Positions 16,793 through 25,195 of a stretch of 64,000 nt of DNA are shown here, in pieces; positions within the stretch are counted from its first letter, which is position 1; every line of letters begins with the position of its first letter. The notes beneath the pieces were generated by a model. That model was not told the DNA's origin. It searched no databases and saw only the letters and a program-made list of their open reading frames with translations. The DNA comes from JANPPS01 sp964242575 (GTDB taxonomy: Bacteria > Pseudomonadota > Alphaproteobacteria > Acetobacterales > Acetobacteraceae): NCBI GenBank assembly GCA_964242575.1, contig CAXTCN010000002.1:1-64000 (forward strand), given 5' to 3'. The position numbers were made by a program, and so were the translations under genes.

Positions 16793-17878
16793 ATGCGCCT
16801 GTTCCTGCACGCCTTCGCAGCGGTTCTGCTGCTGTCTGTCCACGTCGCGTCCGCGCAGGAGCGGGTGCTGAACGTCTATAACTGGACCGACTACATCGAC
16901 CCCAAGGTCATCGAGCGCTTCACCGCCGAGACCGGCATCAAGGTGCGCTACGACGTGTACGACAGCCTGGAGACGCTGGAGGGCAAGCTGCTGGCCGGCC
17001 GTTCCGGCTACGACATCGTGGTGCCCACCAACGAGCCGACCTTCTCCCGCCTGATTGCCGCCGGCGCATTGCAGCCGATTGACCGCGCCAAGGTGCCCAA
17101 CTGGTCCAACCTGGACCCTGCGCTGATGCAGCGCGTCGAAGCGTCCGACAAAGGCAACCGCTTCGGCGCGATCTACCTGTGGGGCAGCATCGGCCTCGGC
17201 GCCATCCCGGAGCGCATCCAGGAGCTAGCGCCCGGCGCGCCCACCGACAGTTGGGACCTGCTGCTGAAGCCCGAGCACGCGAAGCGCCTGGCCGCCTGCG
17301 GCATTTCGCTGATGGACAGCGCCATCGACACGGTCCCGAGCGTGCTGAAGTACTTGGGCCGCAACCCCGAGAGCACCGACGCGAAGGACCTTGCCGACGT
17401 CGAGCGGACGCTTACGGCCATCCGCCCCTACATCCGCACCTTCGCGTCCGGCGGCGCGGTCGAGGCGTTGGCCGGCGGGCAGACCTGCCTCGCCATGACC
17501 TACTCCGGCGACGTGATCCAGGCCGCAGCCCGCGCCAAGGAGGCCGGCCAGAAGGAGGTCCGCTACACCGCCCCCAAGGAGTTCGCGCAGCTCACCTTCG
17601 ACATGCTCGCCATCCCGAAGGACGCGCCGCACCCCGCCGAGGCCATGCAGTTCATCAACTTCCTGCTGCAGCCCGACGTGATGGCCGCCATCACCAACCA
17701 GGTCCGCTATCCCAATGCGGTGCCGGCCAGCCGCGACCTGATTGACCCCGCCGTGCGCGACGATCCGAACGTTTATCCAGACAGCGCCTCCCCACGCTTT
17801 TTCACCGCACGCGCCACCACCCAGGCTGCCGACCGGGCGCGCACCCGCATGTGGGCGCGGTTCAAGGCCGGGTCCTGA
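16793..17878 (+). CDS. potF: Putrescine/spermidine ABC transporter, periplasmic binding protein
   Basis: A 361-residue periplasmic solute-binding protein with a signal peptide cleaved near residue 22 (VASAQ). The mature N-terminus VLNVYNWTDYIDPKVIERF and YDVYDSLETLEGKLLAG closely match PotF. Tyr/Trp/Asp residues known to ring the polyamine amines occur at equivalent places (NWTDY, DIVVPT, YSGD). It is the first gene of a four-gene operon; the next start codon is 4 nt after its stop. Confidence 0.9.
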   Translation: MRLFLHAFAAVLLLSVHVASAQERVLNVYNWTDYIDPKVIERFTAETGIKVRYDVYDSLETLEGKLLAGRSGYDIVVPTNEPTFSRLIAAGALQPIDRAKVPNWSNLDPALMQRVEASDKGNRFGAIYLWGSIGLGAIPERIQELAPGAPTDSWDLLLKPEHAKRLAACGISLMDSAIDTVPSVLKYLGRNPESTDAKDLADVERTLTAIRPYIRTFASGGAVEALAGGQTCLAMTYSGDVIQAAARAKEAGQKEVRYTAPKEFAQLTFDMLAIPKDAPHPAEAMQFINFLLQPDVMAAITNQVRYPNAVPASRDLIDPAVRDDPNVYPDSASPRFFTARATTQAADRARTRMWARFKAGS

Positions 17879-17882
17879 CGGC

Positions 17883-18947
17883 TTGGCCGAGCTTAGCGTC
17901 GAAAGCTTAACCGTCCGTTACGGTCCGGCCGTCGCGTTGGACAGCCTCGATCTCGCCATCGGCAGCGGCGAGATGTTCGTCCTGCTCGGCGGGTCCGGCT
18001 CGGGCAAAACCACGCTGCTGCGGGCGCTCGGCGGCTTCGTGCGGCCCGCTGCCGGCCGCATCGTGCTGGACGGGCAAGACATCACCCACCTGCCGCCGCA
18101 CCGCCGCCCAGTGAACACCACGTTCCAATCCTACGCCCTGTTCCCGCATATGAGCGTCGCGGAAAACATCGGCTTCGGCCTGCGCCGCCAAGGAGTTGCG
18201 CGCGCCGACATCGCCCAGCGGGTCGCCACGCTGCTCGACCTGGTGCGCCTGCCGGGGTTCGGCCAGCGCCGCCCGGACGCCCTCTCCGGCGGGCAGCGGC
18301 AACGCGTGGCGCTGGCCCGCGCCCTCGCGCCGCGCCCGCGTTTGCTGCTGCTGGACGAACCGCTCTCGGCGCTCGACCGCAACCTGCGCGAACAGACCCG
18401 GCAGGAGCTGCTGCGCGTGCAGCAAGAAACCGGCACCACCTTCGTGTTGGTGACGCACGACCAGGACGAGGCGCTGGCGATGGCCACCCGCATCGGCCTG
18501 CTGCACCAGGGCCGCCTGACGCAAGTCGGCACGCCGGCGGACATCTACGAACGCCCGGCTACCCGCTACGTGGCCGAGTTCATGGGTGCGGCCAACATTC
18601 TCCCCGGGCAGGTCCGCCACCCTGGCCCTGACGCGGTGCTGGAGCTGGAAGGCATCGGCGCAGTCCAGGCCCACGGGCCTGCACCCGTCCCGGCAGGCAG
18701 CGCTGTCTATGTGGCGCTGCGTCCGGAACGCCTGCACATCGGCCCCGGCGTCAACACCGCGGAGGGTTTGGTGGACCATAGCGCTTACCGGGGGGACACC
18801 ATCGAGCACGCCGTGCGCCTCGTGGGCGGCGCCCTGCTGCTGGTGTCGCAACCCTTGTCGGACGGCCTCGGCGCTGGGCCATTGCCGCCCGACGCCGCGG
18901 TCACGGTGTCCTGGGACCCCAGCGCCTGCGTGATGCTCGCCGGGTGA
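17883..18947 (+). CDS. potG: Polyamine ABC transporter ATP-binding protein
   Basis: A 354-residue ABC ATPase of the PotA/PotG type. Walker A GGSGSGKTT (~37-45), Q-loop FQSYALFPHM, signature LSGGQRQRVALARAL, Walker B LLLLDEPLSALD and switch VTHDQDEAL are intact. The C-terminal TOBE domain contains ALRPERLHIG. The start is taken as TTG 17883 (LAELSVESL), just after the potF stop; the open frame to 17742 overlaps potF. It energises import with PotH and PotI. Its stop overlaps the potH GTG start (GTGA). Confidence 0.9.
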   Translation: MAELSVESLTVRYGPAVALDSLDLAIGSGEMFVLLGGSGSGKTTLLRALGGFVRPAAGRIVLDGQDITHLPPHRRPVNTTFQSYALFPHMSVAENIGFGLRRQGVARADIAQRVATLLDLVRLPGFGQRRPDALSGGQRQRVALARALAPRPRLLLLDEPLSALDRNLREQTRQELLRVQQETGTTFVLVTHDQDEALAMATRIGLLHQGRLTQVGTPADIYERPATRYVAEFMGAANILPGQVRHPGPDAVLELEGIGAVQAHGPAPVPAGSAVYVALRPERLHIGPGVNTAEGLVDHSAYRGDTIEHAVRLVGGALLLVSQPLSDGLGAGPLPPDAAVTVSWDPSACVMLAG

Positions 18948-19765
18948 GACGCTTCGCCGTCCTGGCGCCGGTCTGGGCCTGGCTGCTGCTGTTCGTGGCG
19001 ACGCCCGTGTTGATCGTGGCGGCGCTGTCGTTCTCCACTTCGGTGCCCGGCGTCCCGCCCTACACGCCGCTGCTGCAATCGCCGGACCCGGCCAACTACG
19101 CCGTGCTGACCGAGGACTTTTTCTACGCCCGCGCCGCGCTGAAAAGCCTCGCCGTCGCCTCCGTCGCGTCGGCGCTGTGCCTGCTGATCGGCTACCCCAT
19201 GGCGCTCGCCATCGCCCGCGCCTCGTCCCGATGGCAGTCGTTGCTGCTGCTGCTGGCCATGCTGCCGTTCTGGACCGGGTTCCTGCTGCGCATCACCGCC
19301 TGGATCGGCCTACTGCGCGATGGCGGCTGGATCGACACGGCGCTCAGTGCCGTGGGCCTCACGCCGCTGCGTCTGCTGTACACCGACGCCGCCATGTACA
19401 TCGGCGTCACCTACGCCTATCTTCCCTTCATGATCCTGCCGCTGTACGCCCGCCTCTCGAAGCGCGACACGGCCTTGGAGGACGCCGCCGCGGACCTTGG
19501 CGCCGGCCCCTGGACCACGTTCCGCACCGTGACCCTGCCGCTCTCGCTGCCGGGCGTCGCGGCCGGGCTGGCGCTGGTGTTCATCCCGGCCATGGGCGAG
19601 TACGTGATCCCGGAGCTGCTGGGCGGACCCGGCGCGCAAACCATCGGCCGCGCGCTGTGGAACGAGTTCTTCAGCAACCGCGACTGGCCCATGGCCGCCG
19701 CCGTCGCCAACGCGCTGCTGCTGGCTCTTTTGTTGCCCATGGTGCTGCTGCGGTCCCGGCAATGA
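18944..19765 (+). CDS. potH: Polyamine ABC transporter permease PotH/PotB type
   Basis: A 273-residue inner-membrane permease with six predicted helices. The first begins at residue ~7 (VLAPVWAWLLLFVATPVLIV). The EAA loop that docks onto the ATPase is LEDAAADLGAGPWTTFRTVTLPLS. The periplasmic N-terminal loop and FWTGFLLRITAWIGLL are characteristic of PotB/PotH. It starts at GTG 18944, overlapping potG, and its stop overlaps the potI ATG (ATGA). Confidence 0.9.
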   Translation: MRRFAVLAPVWAWLLLFVATPVLIVAALSFSTSVPGVPPYTPLLQSPDPANYAVLTEDFFYARAALKSLAVASVASALCLLIGYPMALAIARASSRWQSLLLLLAMLPFWTGFLLRITAWIGLLRDGGWIDTALSAVGLTPLRLLYTDAAMYIGVTYAYLPFMILPLYARLSKRDTALEDAAADLGAGPWTTFRTVTLPLSLPGVAAGLALVFIPAMGEYVIPELLGGPGAQTIGRALWNEFFSNRDWPMAAAVANALLLALLLPMVLLRSRQ

Positions 19766-20580
19766 GGCGCGGCTGGTTCCTCGGCGCATGCCTGCTGCTG
19801 GGCTTCGCGTTCCTGTATGTCCCCGTGCTGCTGCTGGTCGCCACCAGCTTCAACCCGTCCCGGCTCACCACCGTGCTGAGCGGCTTCTCGCTGCGCTGGT
19901 ACGTGGCGCTGTGGCAGAACGACCGGCTGATCGAGTCAGCACTGCTGTCGCTGCGCATCGCCGCCCTGTCCGCCACCGGCGCCACGGTGCTGGGCGCGCT
20001 GGCCGGGCTGGGCCTGGCGCGATTCGGGCGGTTCCGCGGGCGCGGCCTATTTGCAGCGATGCTGTCTGCGCGGCTCGTGCTGCCGGACGTGCTGGTCGGC
20101 CTCTCGCTCCTGCTGCTGTTCGTGCAGATGGAGCAAACCTTCGGCTGGCCGGAGGGCAGGGGGGCGCTCACCATCACCCTGGCGCATGTCTCCGTCAGCC
20201 TCGCCTATGTCGCGGTGGTAGTCGAGGCCCGCCTTGCCGACGCCGGCACCGAGCTTGAGGACGCCGCCATGGACCTCGGCGCGTCGCCGTTCCAGGCATT
20301 CCTGCTGGTTACCCTGCCGCTGATGGCCCCGGCGCTGGTGTCCGGCTGGCTATTGGCCTTCACCCTGTCGCTCGATGACCTGGTGGTGGCGACGTTCGTG
20401 TCCGGCCCCGGCTCCAGCACGCTGCCCATGGTCGTGTTCTCGGCACTCCGCCTGGGCGTCACGCCGGAGCTGAACGCCTTGGCCACCGTGATCCTGGCAT
20501 TGGTGTCGCTGGCTTTGGGGACGATATGGCTGCTGCAAACCCGTGTGCGCCCGGTTGTGCGCCCGGAGCGCCGCGTCTAA
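19762..20580 (+). CDS. potI: Polyamine ABC transporter permease PotI/PotC type
   Basis: A 272-residue permease, the second membrane subunit of the transporter. The N-terminal helix contains FLYVPVLLLVATSFN, and SLRWYVALW is typical of PotC/PotI. The EAA motif is LEDAAMDLGASPFQAFLLVTLPL, and SLDDLVVATFVSGPG follows. It begins at ATG 19762 inside the potH stop (ATGA). The upstream in-frame extension back to 19177 is a shadow in potH. The stop is 33 nt before the first aminotransferase. Confidence 0.9.
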   Translation: MRRGWFLGACLLLGFAFLYVPVLLLVATSFNPSRLTTVLSGFSLRWYVALWQNDRLIESALLSLRIAALSATGATVLGALAGLGLARFGRFRGRGLFAAMLSARLVLPDVLVGLSLLLLFVQMEQTFGWPEGRGALTITLAHVSVSLAYVAVVVEARLADAGTELEDAAMDLGASPFQAFLLVTLPLMAPALVSGWLLAFTLSLDDLVVATFVSGPGSSTLPMVVFSALRLGVTPELNALATVILALVSLALGTIWLLQTRVRPVVRPERRV

Positions 20581-20581
20581 C

Positions 20582-20604
20582 CTTGTACTCATAAGGGATA
20601 CAAG
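20582..20604. promoter_or_regulatory. Inverted repeat before the first aminotransferase
   Basis: CTTGTA and TACAAG form 6-bp arms around 11 nt, in the 33-nt gap between potI and the aminotransferase start at 20614. It could be an operator or simply part of the leader; the arms are too short to be sure. Confidence 0.3.
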
Positions 20605-20613
20605 AACAGGGTC

Positions 20614-21816
20614 ATGCAACTCATCGCCGAACGCCTGGACCGGATCAGCCCGAGCCAGACCATCGCCATCTCCACCAAGGCCCGCGCGCTCAAGGCGGCC
20701 GGACGCGACATCATCAGCCTGTCCGCCGGCGAGCCCGACTTCGACACCCCGCAGAACGTCAAGGACGCCGCCATCCGCGCCATCCAGGGGGGCGACACCA
20801 AGTACACCGACGTCGCTGGCACCAAGGCGCTGCGCGAGGCCGTGGCCGCCAAGTTCAAGCGCGACAGCGGCCTGGACTACGCGCCCGAGGAAATCATCAT
20901 CTCCACAGGCGGCAAGCAGGTCATCTTCAACGCCATGGTCGCCACCATGAACGCGGGCGACGAGGCCATCATTCCCACCCCCTGCTGGGTCAGCTACCCC
21001 GACATCGTGGCGCTGGCCGACGGCACGCCGGTGTTCGTGCCCTGCGGCCAGAACAACGGCTTCAAGCTGCGGCCGGAGGACCTGGAGGCCGCCATCACGC
21101 CGCGCACCAAGTGGTTCATGCTGAACAGCCCGTGCAACCCGACCGGCGCGGCCTACTCCGCCGCCGAGTTGCGCGCCCTGTGCGACGTGTTGCTGCGCCA
21201 CCCGGACGTGTGGGTGTTCACCGACGACATCTATGACAAGCTGGTCTATGGCGGCTTCAAGGCCGCGACCATCGTCCAGGTGGAGCCGCGGCTGCGCGAC
21301 CGCACCATCACCATGAACGGCTGCAGCAAGGCCTACGCCATGACCGGCTGGCGCATCGGCTTCGCCGGCGGCCCGGCCAAACTAGTCAAGGCGATGGACA
21401 AGCTGCAGTCGCAAAGCACCTCCAACACCAGCAGCGTCAGCCAGGCAGCCGCAGTCGAGGCGCTGAACGGCCCACAAGGTTTTATCAACGAGATGGTGGC
21501 GGCCTACCAGGAGCGCCGGGACCTCGTGGTGTCCATGCTGAACCAAGCGCCGGGCATGCTGTGCCACTCGCCAGAGGGCGCGTTCTACGTGTTCCCGAGC
21601 CTGCATGGCTGCATCGGCAAGACCAGCCGCGGCGGCACGGCCATCACCGATGACGAAAGCTTCGTGACCGCCCTGTTGGAGGAGGAAGGCGTGGCCGCCG
21701 TGCATGGCGCAGCGTTCATGTATCCCGGCCATCTCCGCATCAGCTACGCGACTGACACCGCGAGCCTGCGCACCGCCTGCGAACGCATCCAGCGTTTCTG
21801 CGCCGGCCTGCACTGA
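20614..21816 (+). CDS. Class I PLP-dependent aminotransferase (aspartate aminotransferase-like), copy 1
   Basis: A 400-residue fold-type I aminotransferase of the I-gamma aspartate aminotransferase group. ISLSAGEPDFDTP and the SGGKQVIFNA block are near the N-terminus. Asn and Tyr contacts are in NSPCNPTGAAYS and DDIYDKLVY. The PLP lysine is in CSKAYAMTGWR, and the substrate carboxylate arginine is in HLRISYA. It sits right behind the polyamine importer and is immediately followed by a paralogue, so a link to amine or amino-acid catabolism is possible but not shown. Confidence 0.88.
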   Translation: MQLIAERLDRISPSQTIAISTKARALKAAGRDIISLSAGEPDFDTPQNVKDAAIRAIQGGDTKYTDVAGTKALREAVAAKFKRDSGLDYAPEEIIISTGGKQVIFNAMVATMNAGDEAIIPTPCWVSYPDIVALADGTPVFVPCGQNNGFKLRPEDLEAAITPRTKWFMLNSPCNPTGAAYSAAELRALCDVLLRHPDVWVFTDDIYDKLVYGGFKAATIVQVEPRLRDRTITMNGCSKAYAMTGWRIGFAGGPAKLVKAMDKLQSQSTSNTSSVSQAAAVEALNGPQGFINEMVAAYQERRDLVVSMLNQAPGMLCHSPEGAFYVFPSLHGCIGKTSRGGTAITDDESFVTALLEEEGVAAVHGAAFMYPGHLRISYATDTASLRTACERIQRFCAGLH

Positions 21817-21820
21817 ACCC

Positions 21821-23023
21821 ATGCCCACCTTAGCTAAGCGCTTGGACCGCGCCCCGGTCGCGCCGACCGTCGCCATGACCATCAAGGCCCGGGCCATGCG
21901 CGCCCGAGGCATCGAGGTCATCGCGCTCACCATCGGCGAGCCTGACTTCGACAGCCCGCGCCACGCTATCGAGGCGGGTTACCAGGCGGCGCTCCGCGGC
22001 GACACCAAGTACCCGCCGCAGGACGGCCAGCCCACCCTGAAACAGGCTATCCAGCGCAAGTTCAGCCGTGACGCCGGGCTGGACTACGCGCTGGACGAGA
22101 TCACAGTGTCCAACGGCGGCAAGGGCGTCATCTTCAATGCGCTGATGGCCACGGTTGACGATGGCGACGAGGTTATTATCCCAGCGCCATACTGGGGCGC
22201 CTACCCGCTGATGACCCGCGTGGTCGGGGGCGAACCCATCATTGTCAACTGCCCGCAAAACAACGGCTTCAAGCTCCGTCCCGATGACCTCGACGCAGCC
22301 ATCACGCCGCGCACCAAGTGGCTAGTGCTCAACTCCCCCAACAACCCGACCGGCGCCGCCTACACCCACGCCGAGTTGGCCGCCTTGGGCGAGGTGCTGC
22401 TGCGCCACCCGTACGTCTGGGTCATGTCGGATGACATGTACGAGCATCTGGTGTTCGACGGCTTCCAGCACGCCACCATGGCGGCGGTCGAGCCGCGCCT
22501 GCGCGACCGGGTGCTGACGGTGTCCGGCGTGTCCAAAACCTATGCCATGACCGGCTGGCGCATCGGCTTCGCGGCCGGGCCGACGCCGCTGGTGCGCGCA
22601 ATGGTCAACATGCAGGGTCAGGTCGCGGCCGGCGTGTCCACCGTCGGCCAGGCCGCCGCCGCCGCGGCGCTGGACGGCCCGCAGGACGAGGTGCCGCGCA
22701 TGGCCGTCGCCTATCGCCGCCGCCGCGACCTGGTGGTCGATGCGTTGAACGCAGCGCCCGGCGTCGTGTGCCACCGGCCGGAGGGCGCGTTCTACGTTTA
22801 TCCCAACATCGCCGGCTGCCTCGGCCGCACCACTCCGGCCGGCGTGGTGCTGCATACCGACGAGGACTTCGCGCTGGCGCTGCTGGAGGAGCAGCACGTG
22901 GCCCTGGTGCACGGCGCAGCGTTCGGCATGTCGCCATATGTCCGCATCAGCTACGCGACGGACGAGGCCTCGCTGATCGAGGCCTGCCGGCGCATCGGCG
23001 TGTTCTGCACCAGCCTGCGCTGA
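21821..23023 (+). CDS. Class I PLP-dependent aminotransferase, copy 2
   Basis: A 400-residue paralogue of the preceding gene, identical in length and in motif order: LTIGEPDFDSP, VSNGGKGVIFNALMA, NSPNNPTGAAYT, DDMYEHLVF, PLP lysine in VSKTYAMTGWR and arginine in YVRISYA. It starts 4 nt after the first gene's stop (ATG 21821). The open frame to 21704 lies inside the first gene and is rejected. Divergence in the active-site surroundings (ILSTGG/VSNGG, TPCWVSYP/APYWGAYP) suggests a different amino donor or acceptor. Confidence 0.88.
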   Translation: MPTLAKRLDRAPVAPTVAMTIKARAMRARGIEVIALTIGEPDFDSPRHAIEAGYQAALRGDTKYPPQDGQPTLKQAIQRKFSRDAGLDYALDEITVSNGGKGVIFNALMATVDDGDEVIIPAPYWGAYPLMTRVVGGEPIIVNCPQNNGFKLRPDDLDAAITPRTKWLVLNSPNNPTGAAYTHAELAALGEVLLRHPYVWVMSDDMYEHLVFDGFQHATMAAVEPRLRDRVLTVSGVSKTYAMTGWRIGFAAGPTPLVRAMVNMQGQVAAGVSTVGQAAAAAALDGPQDEVPRMAVAYRRRRDLVVDALNAAPGVVCHRPEGAFYVYPNIAGCLGRTTPAGVVLHTDEDFALALLEEQHVALVHGAAFGMSPYVRISYATDEASLIEACRRIGVFCTSLR

Positions 23024-23502
23024 TCCGGCCCGGCCGCGATGCCGACGCAGCCGGGTTCATCACGCTGATCGGCCGCGCCTGGGCGGACTATCCCGGCTGC
23101 ATCCTGGACATCGAGCGGGAGGAGCCGCAGCTTCGGGCACTCGCGTCGTACTACCTGGTCCGCGGCGGCGCGTTGTGGGCCGCCGAGGCGGGCCGCGTGG
23201 TTGGCATGGTCGCCGTCGTCCCCCGCCACGCCGCGGCGTGGGAGGTCTGCAAGGTGTACGTGGACCCGGACCGGCACGGCACCGGCCTTGCCCATGCTTT
23301 GCTGGATCGGGCCGAGGCCCACGCCATTGCCCGCGGCGCTCATCGCTTGACGCTTTGGACCGACACGCGGTTCAGCCGCGCCCACCGGTTCTACAAACGG
23401 CGCGGTTACTGCCGGCACGGCGCGGAGCGGGCGTTGCACGACCGCTCCAACTCGGTCGAGTTCGGCTACGCCCGGCTGGTCCAATCGCACGGGGGTGGGT
23501 AG
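23020..23502 (+). CDS. GNAT family N-acetyltransferase with probable CTG start
   Basis: A 160-residue GNAT-fold acyl-CoA-dependent acetyltransferase. The acetyl-CoA loop region is VDPDRHGTGLAHALLDRAE and the C-terminal strand HRFYKRRGY is typical. No ATG, GTG or TTG occurs in frame near the expected N-terminus. CTG at 23020 would give (M)IRPGRDADAAGF, the family-typical opening, and overlaps the aminotransferase stop as CTGA. The acceptor substrate is unknown. The start call is inference. Confidence 0.75.
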   Translation: MIRPGRDADAAGFITLIGRAWADYPGCILDIEREEPQLRALASYYLVRGGALWAAEAGRVVGMVAVVPRHAAAWEVCKVYVDPDRHGTGLAHALLDRAEAHAIARGAHRLTLWTDTRFSRAHRFYKRRGYCRHGAERALHDRSNSVEFGYARLVQSHGGG

Positions 23503-23510
23503 GGGGCATC

Positions 23511-24365
23511 ATGGACACCAATGCCAATCCGCCCGGGGCGCTGCCCGATCCGCTTCCCACCCGCATCAACCTGGGTTGCGGCTGGGATATCCGTCCCGGC
23601 TGGCTCAACGTTGACCTGTTCGACATGCACAAACCCGACCTGGTCGCGGACGTCACCAGCCTGCCGATGCTGCCGGACGCCGCGTTCCAGGAGGTGCTGG
23701 CGCAAGATGTGCTGGAGCACCTGGCCCGCAACAAGGTGGCCCCGGCGCTCAATGAGTGGTCGCGCCTGCTGGCGCCCGGCGGGACTATCACCCTGCGCGT
23801 GCCCAGCCTGCCCGACGCCGCCGCAATGCTGTCCCTGCCGGAGCGGCAGCCGCCGGACAAGGCGGACGAGATCATTCACCTGATCTACGGAACCCAGGCT
23901 TATGGCGGTGACTTCCACCTGTCCGGCTACACCTTCCGCACCCTCGCGCACCAGTTGGCCGGCGCCGGCCTGCTGATATGCGAGGCGCGGCTGCGGGACC
24001 AATGGCTGATCGAGGCCGTGGCCCGCAAGACGCCCGCGCTGCGCTCGGTTGAGGAGCGCGTGCACAACCGCTACGTCTGGATTATGGGCCGCCCCGCGGA
24101 CGAGGCCGGCCTTGCGGCGCTATCCACCGCCGTGCGGGCAGGGGACCTAAGCGACGCCGCGCTGGACAACATGCTGTGGGGCAGCGACGAAGCCTCCTTC
24201 AAGCGCCATCACCCCGCCTATCTCTGGACCGGCTTAGCGCCCCCGCCGCCCAGCACCGGCCCGCTGTCACCTGCCGAAGCCGACGCCGCTTGCGCCCGCA
24301 CCCGCACGGTGGACCTGCTGCGCAACGTCCGGACCCGGCTGCGCCGCAAGCTACTGCGCCGCTAA
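23511..24365 (+). CDS. SAM-dependent methyltransferase
   Basis: A 284-residue protein with a class I methyltransferase N-terminal half: NLGCGWDIRPGWLNVDL (motif I and acidic loop), then LAQDVLEHL and a LLAPGG motif. This matches predicted SAM-dependent methyltransferases of the COG4627 type, often near glycan or envelope genes. The C-terminal ~90 residues are less typical and end in a basic tail. A GGGGG ribosome-binding site lies before ATG 23511. It converges with the crotonase gene, and the stops overlap by 3 nt. Confidence 0.75.
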   Translation: MDTNANPPGALPDPLPTRINLGCGWDIRPGWLNVDLFDMHKPDLVADVTSLPMLPDAAFQEVLAQDVLEHLARNKVAPALNEWSRLLAPGGTITLRVPSLPDAAAMLSLPERQPPDKADEIIHLIYGTQAYGGDFHLSGYTFRTLAHQLAGAGLLICEARLRDQWLIEAVARKTPALRSVEERVHNRYVWIMGRPADEAGLAALSTAVRAGDLSDAALDNMLWGSDEASFKRHHPAYLWTGLAPPPPSTGPLSPAEADAACARTRTVDLLRNVRTRLRRKLLRR

Positions 24366-25138
24366 CCCGCCCAGACCGCCTCCCGCTTTTCCAGGAACGC
24401 ATCGATCCCCTCCGCCGCGTCCGGCTCCGCCATGTTGCGCACCATGACCCCAGACGCGTAGGCATACGCCTCCGCCACCGGCATCTCCGCCTGCGCATAG
24501 AACGCGGGCTTGCCCAAACCGACCGTCACCGGGCTGCGGGACGCGATGCGCCGGGCCAAGTCCCAGACCGCCGCGTCCAGCTCGGCTTCCGGCACCGCTT
24601 GATTCACCAGACCCAGCCGCTCGGCCTCCGGCGCCGCCACCATCTCGCCAGTCAGCAGCATCTGCATCGCGGCTTTCCGGCCCACGGCGCGGGACAGCGC
24701 TACCATCGGCGTCGAGCAAAACAGCCCGATGTTCACGCCCGGCGTCGCGAACCGCGCCGTGTCCGCCGCCACCGCCAGGTCGCACGTCGCCACTAACTGG
24801 CACCCCGCCGCCGTGGCGATGCCGTGCACCCGCGCGATCACCGGCGCGCGCAGCCCAGTGATCCGCTGCATCAGCCGCGAGCACTGCGTGAACAGCGCCG
24901 CCTGCGCGTCCCGGTCCAGGCTCCGCAACTCCCGTAAGTCATGCCCGGCGCAGAATGCCGGCCCGGCGCCTGCGATCACCACGACCCGCACCGACGCATC
25001 CCGCGCGATGTCTTCCAGTGCAGTCTCCAGCGCCGTCATCAACGGCACCGACAGCGCGTTGCGCGCCCCCGGCCGGTTCAGCGTCAGCCACGCCACCCCG
25101 TCCGTGTCACTCCGCAGCAGCAACCCATCTCCGGCCAT
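24362..25138 (-). CDS. Enoyl-CoA hydratase/isomerase family protein (ECHDC3-like)
   Basis: A 258-residue crotonase-fold protein. The oxyanion-hole motifs are FCAGHDLREL (~62-71) and the GCQLVATCDLAVA helix. NIGLFCSTP replaces the usual catalytic glutamate region and is characteristic of the ECHDC3 group, whose exact reaction is unclear. A strong AAGGAGG ribosome-binding site sits 7 nt upstream of ATG 25138, which decides this start over the upstream M at 25174. It diverges from the MDR reductase gene across 57 nt. Confidence 0.85.
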   Translation of the reverse strand: MAGDGLLLRSDTDGVAWLTLNRPGARNALSVPLMTALETALEDIARDASVRVVVIAGAGPAFCAGHDLRELRSLDRDAQAALFTQCSRLMQRITGLRAPVIARVHGIATAAGCQLVATCDLAVAADTARFATPGVNIGLFCSTPMVALSRAVGRKAAMQMLLTGEMVAAPEAERLGLVNQAVPEAELDAAVWDLARRIASRSPVTVGLGKPAFYAQAEMPVAEAYAYASGVMVRNMAEPDAAEGIDAFLEKREAVWAG

Positions 25139-25195
25139 GGCAGTCCTCCTTGCCGGGCGACTATACTCCGTCATCCCCGGAGGAGACCATCAACG

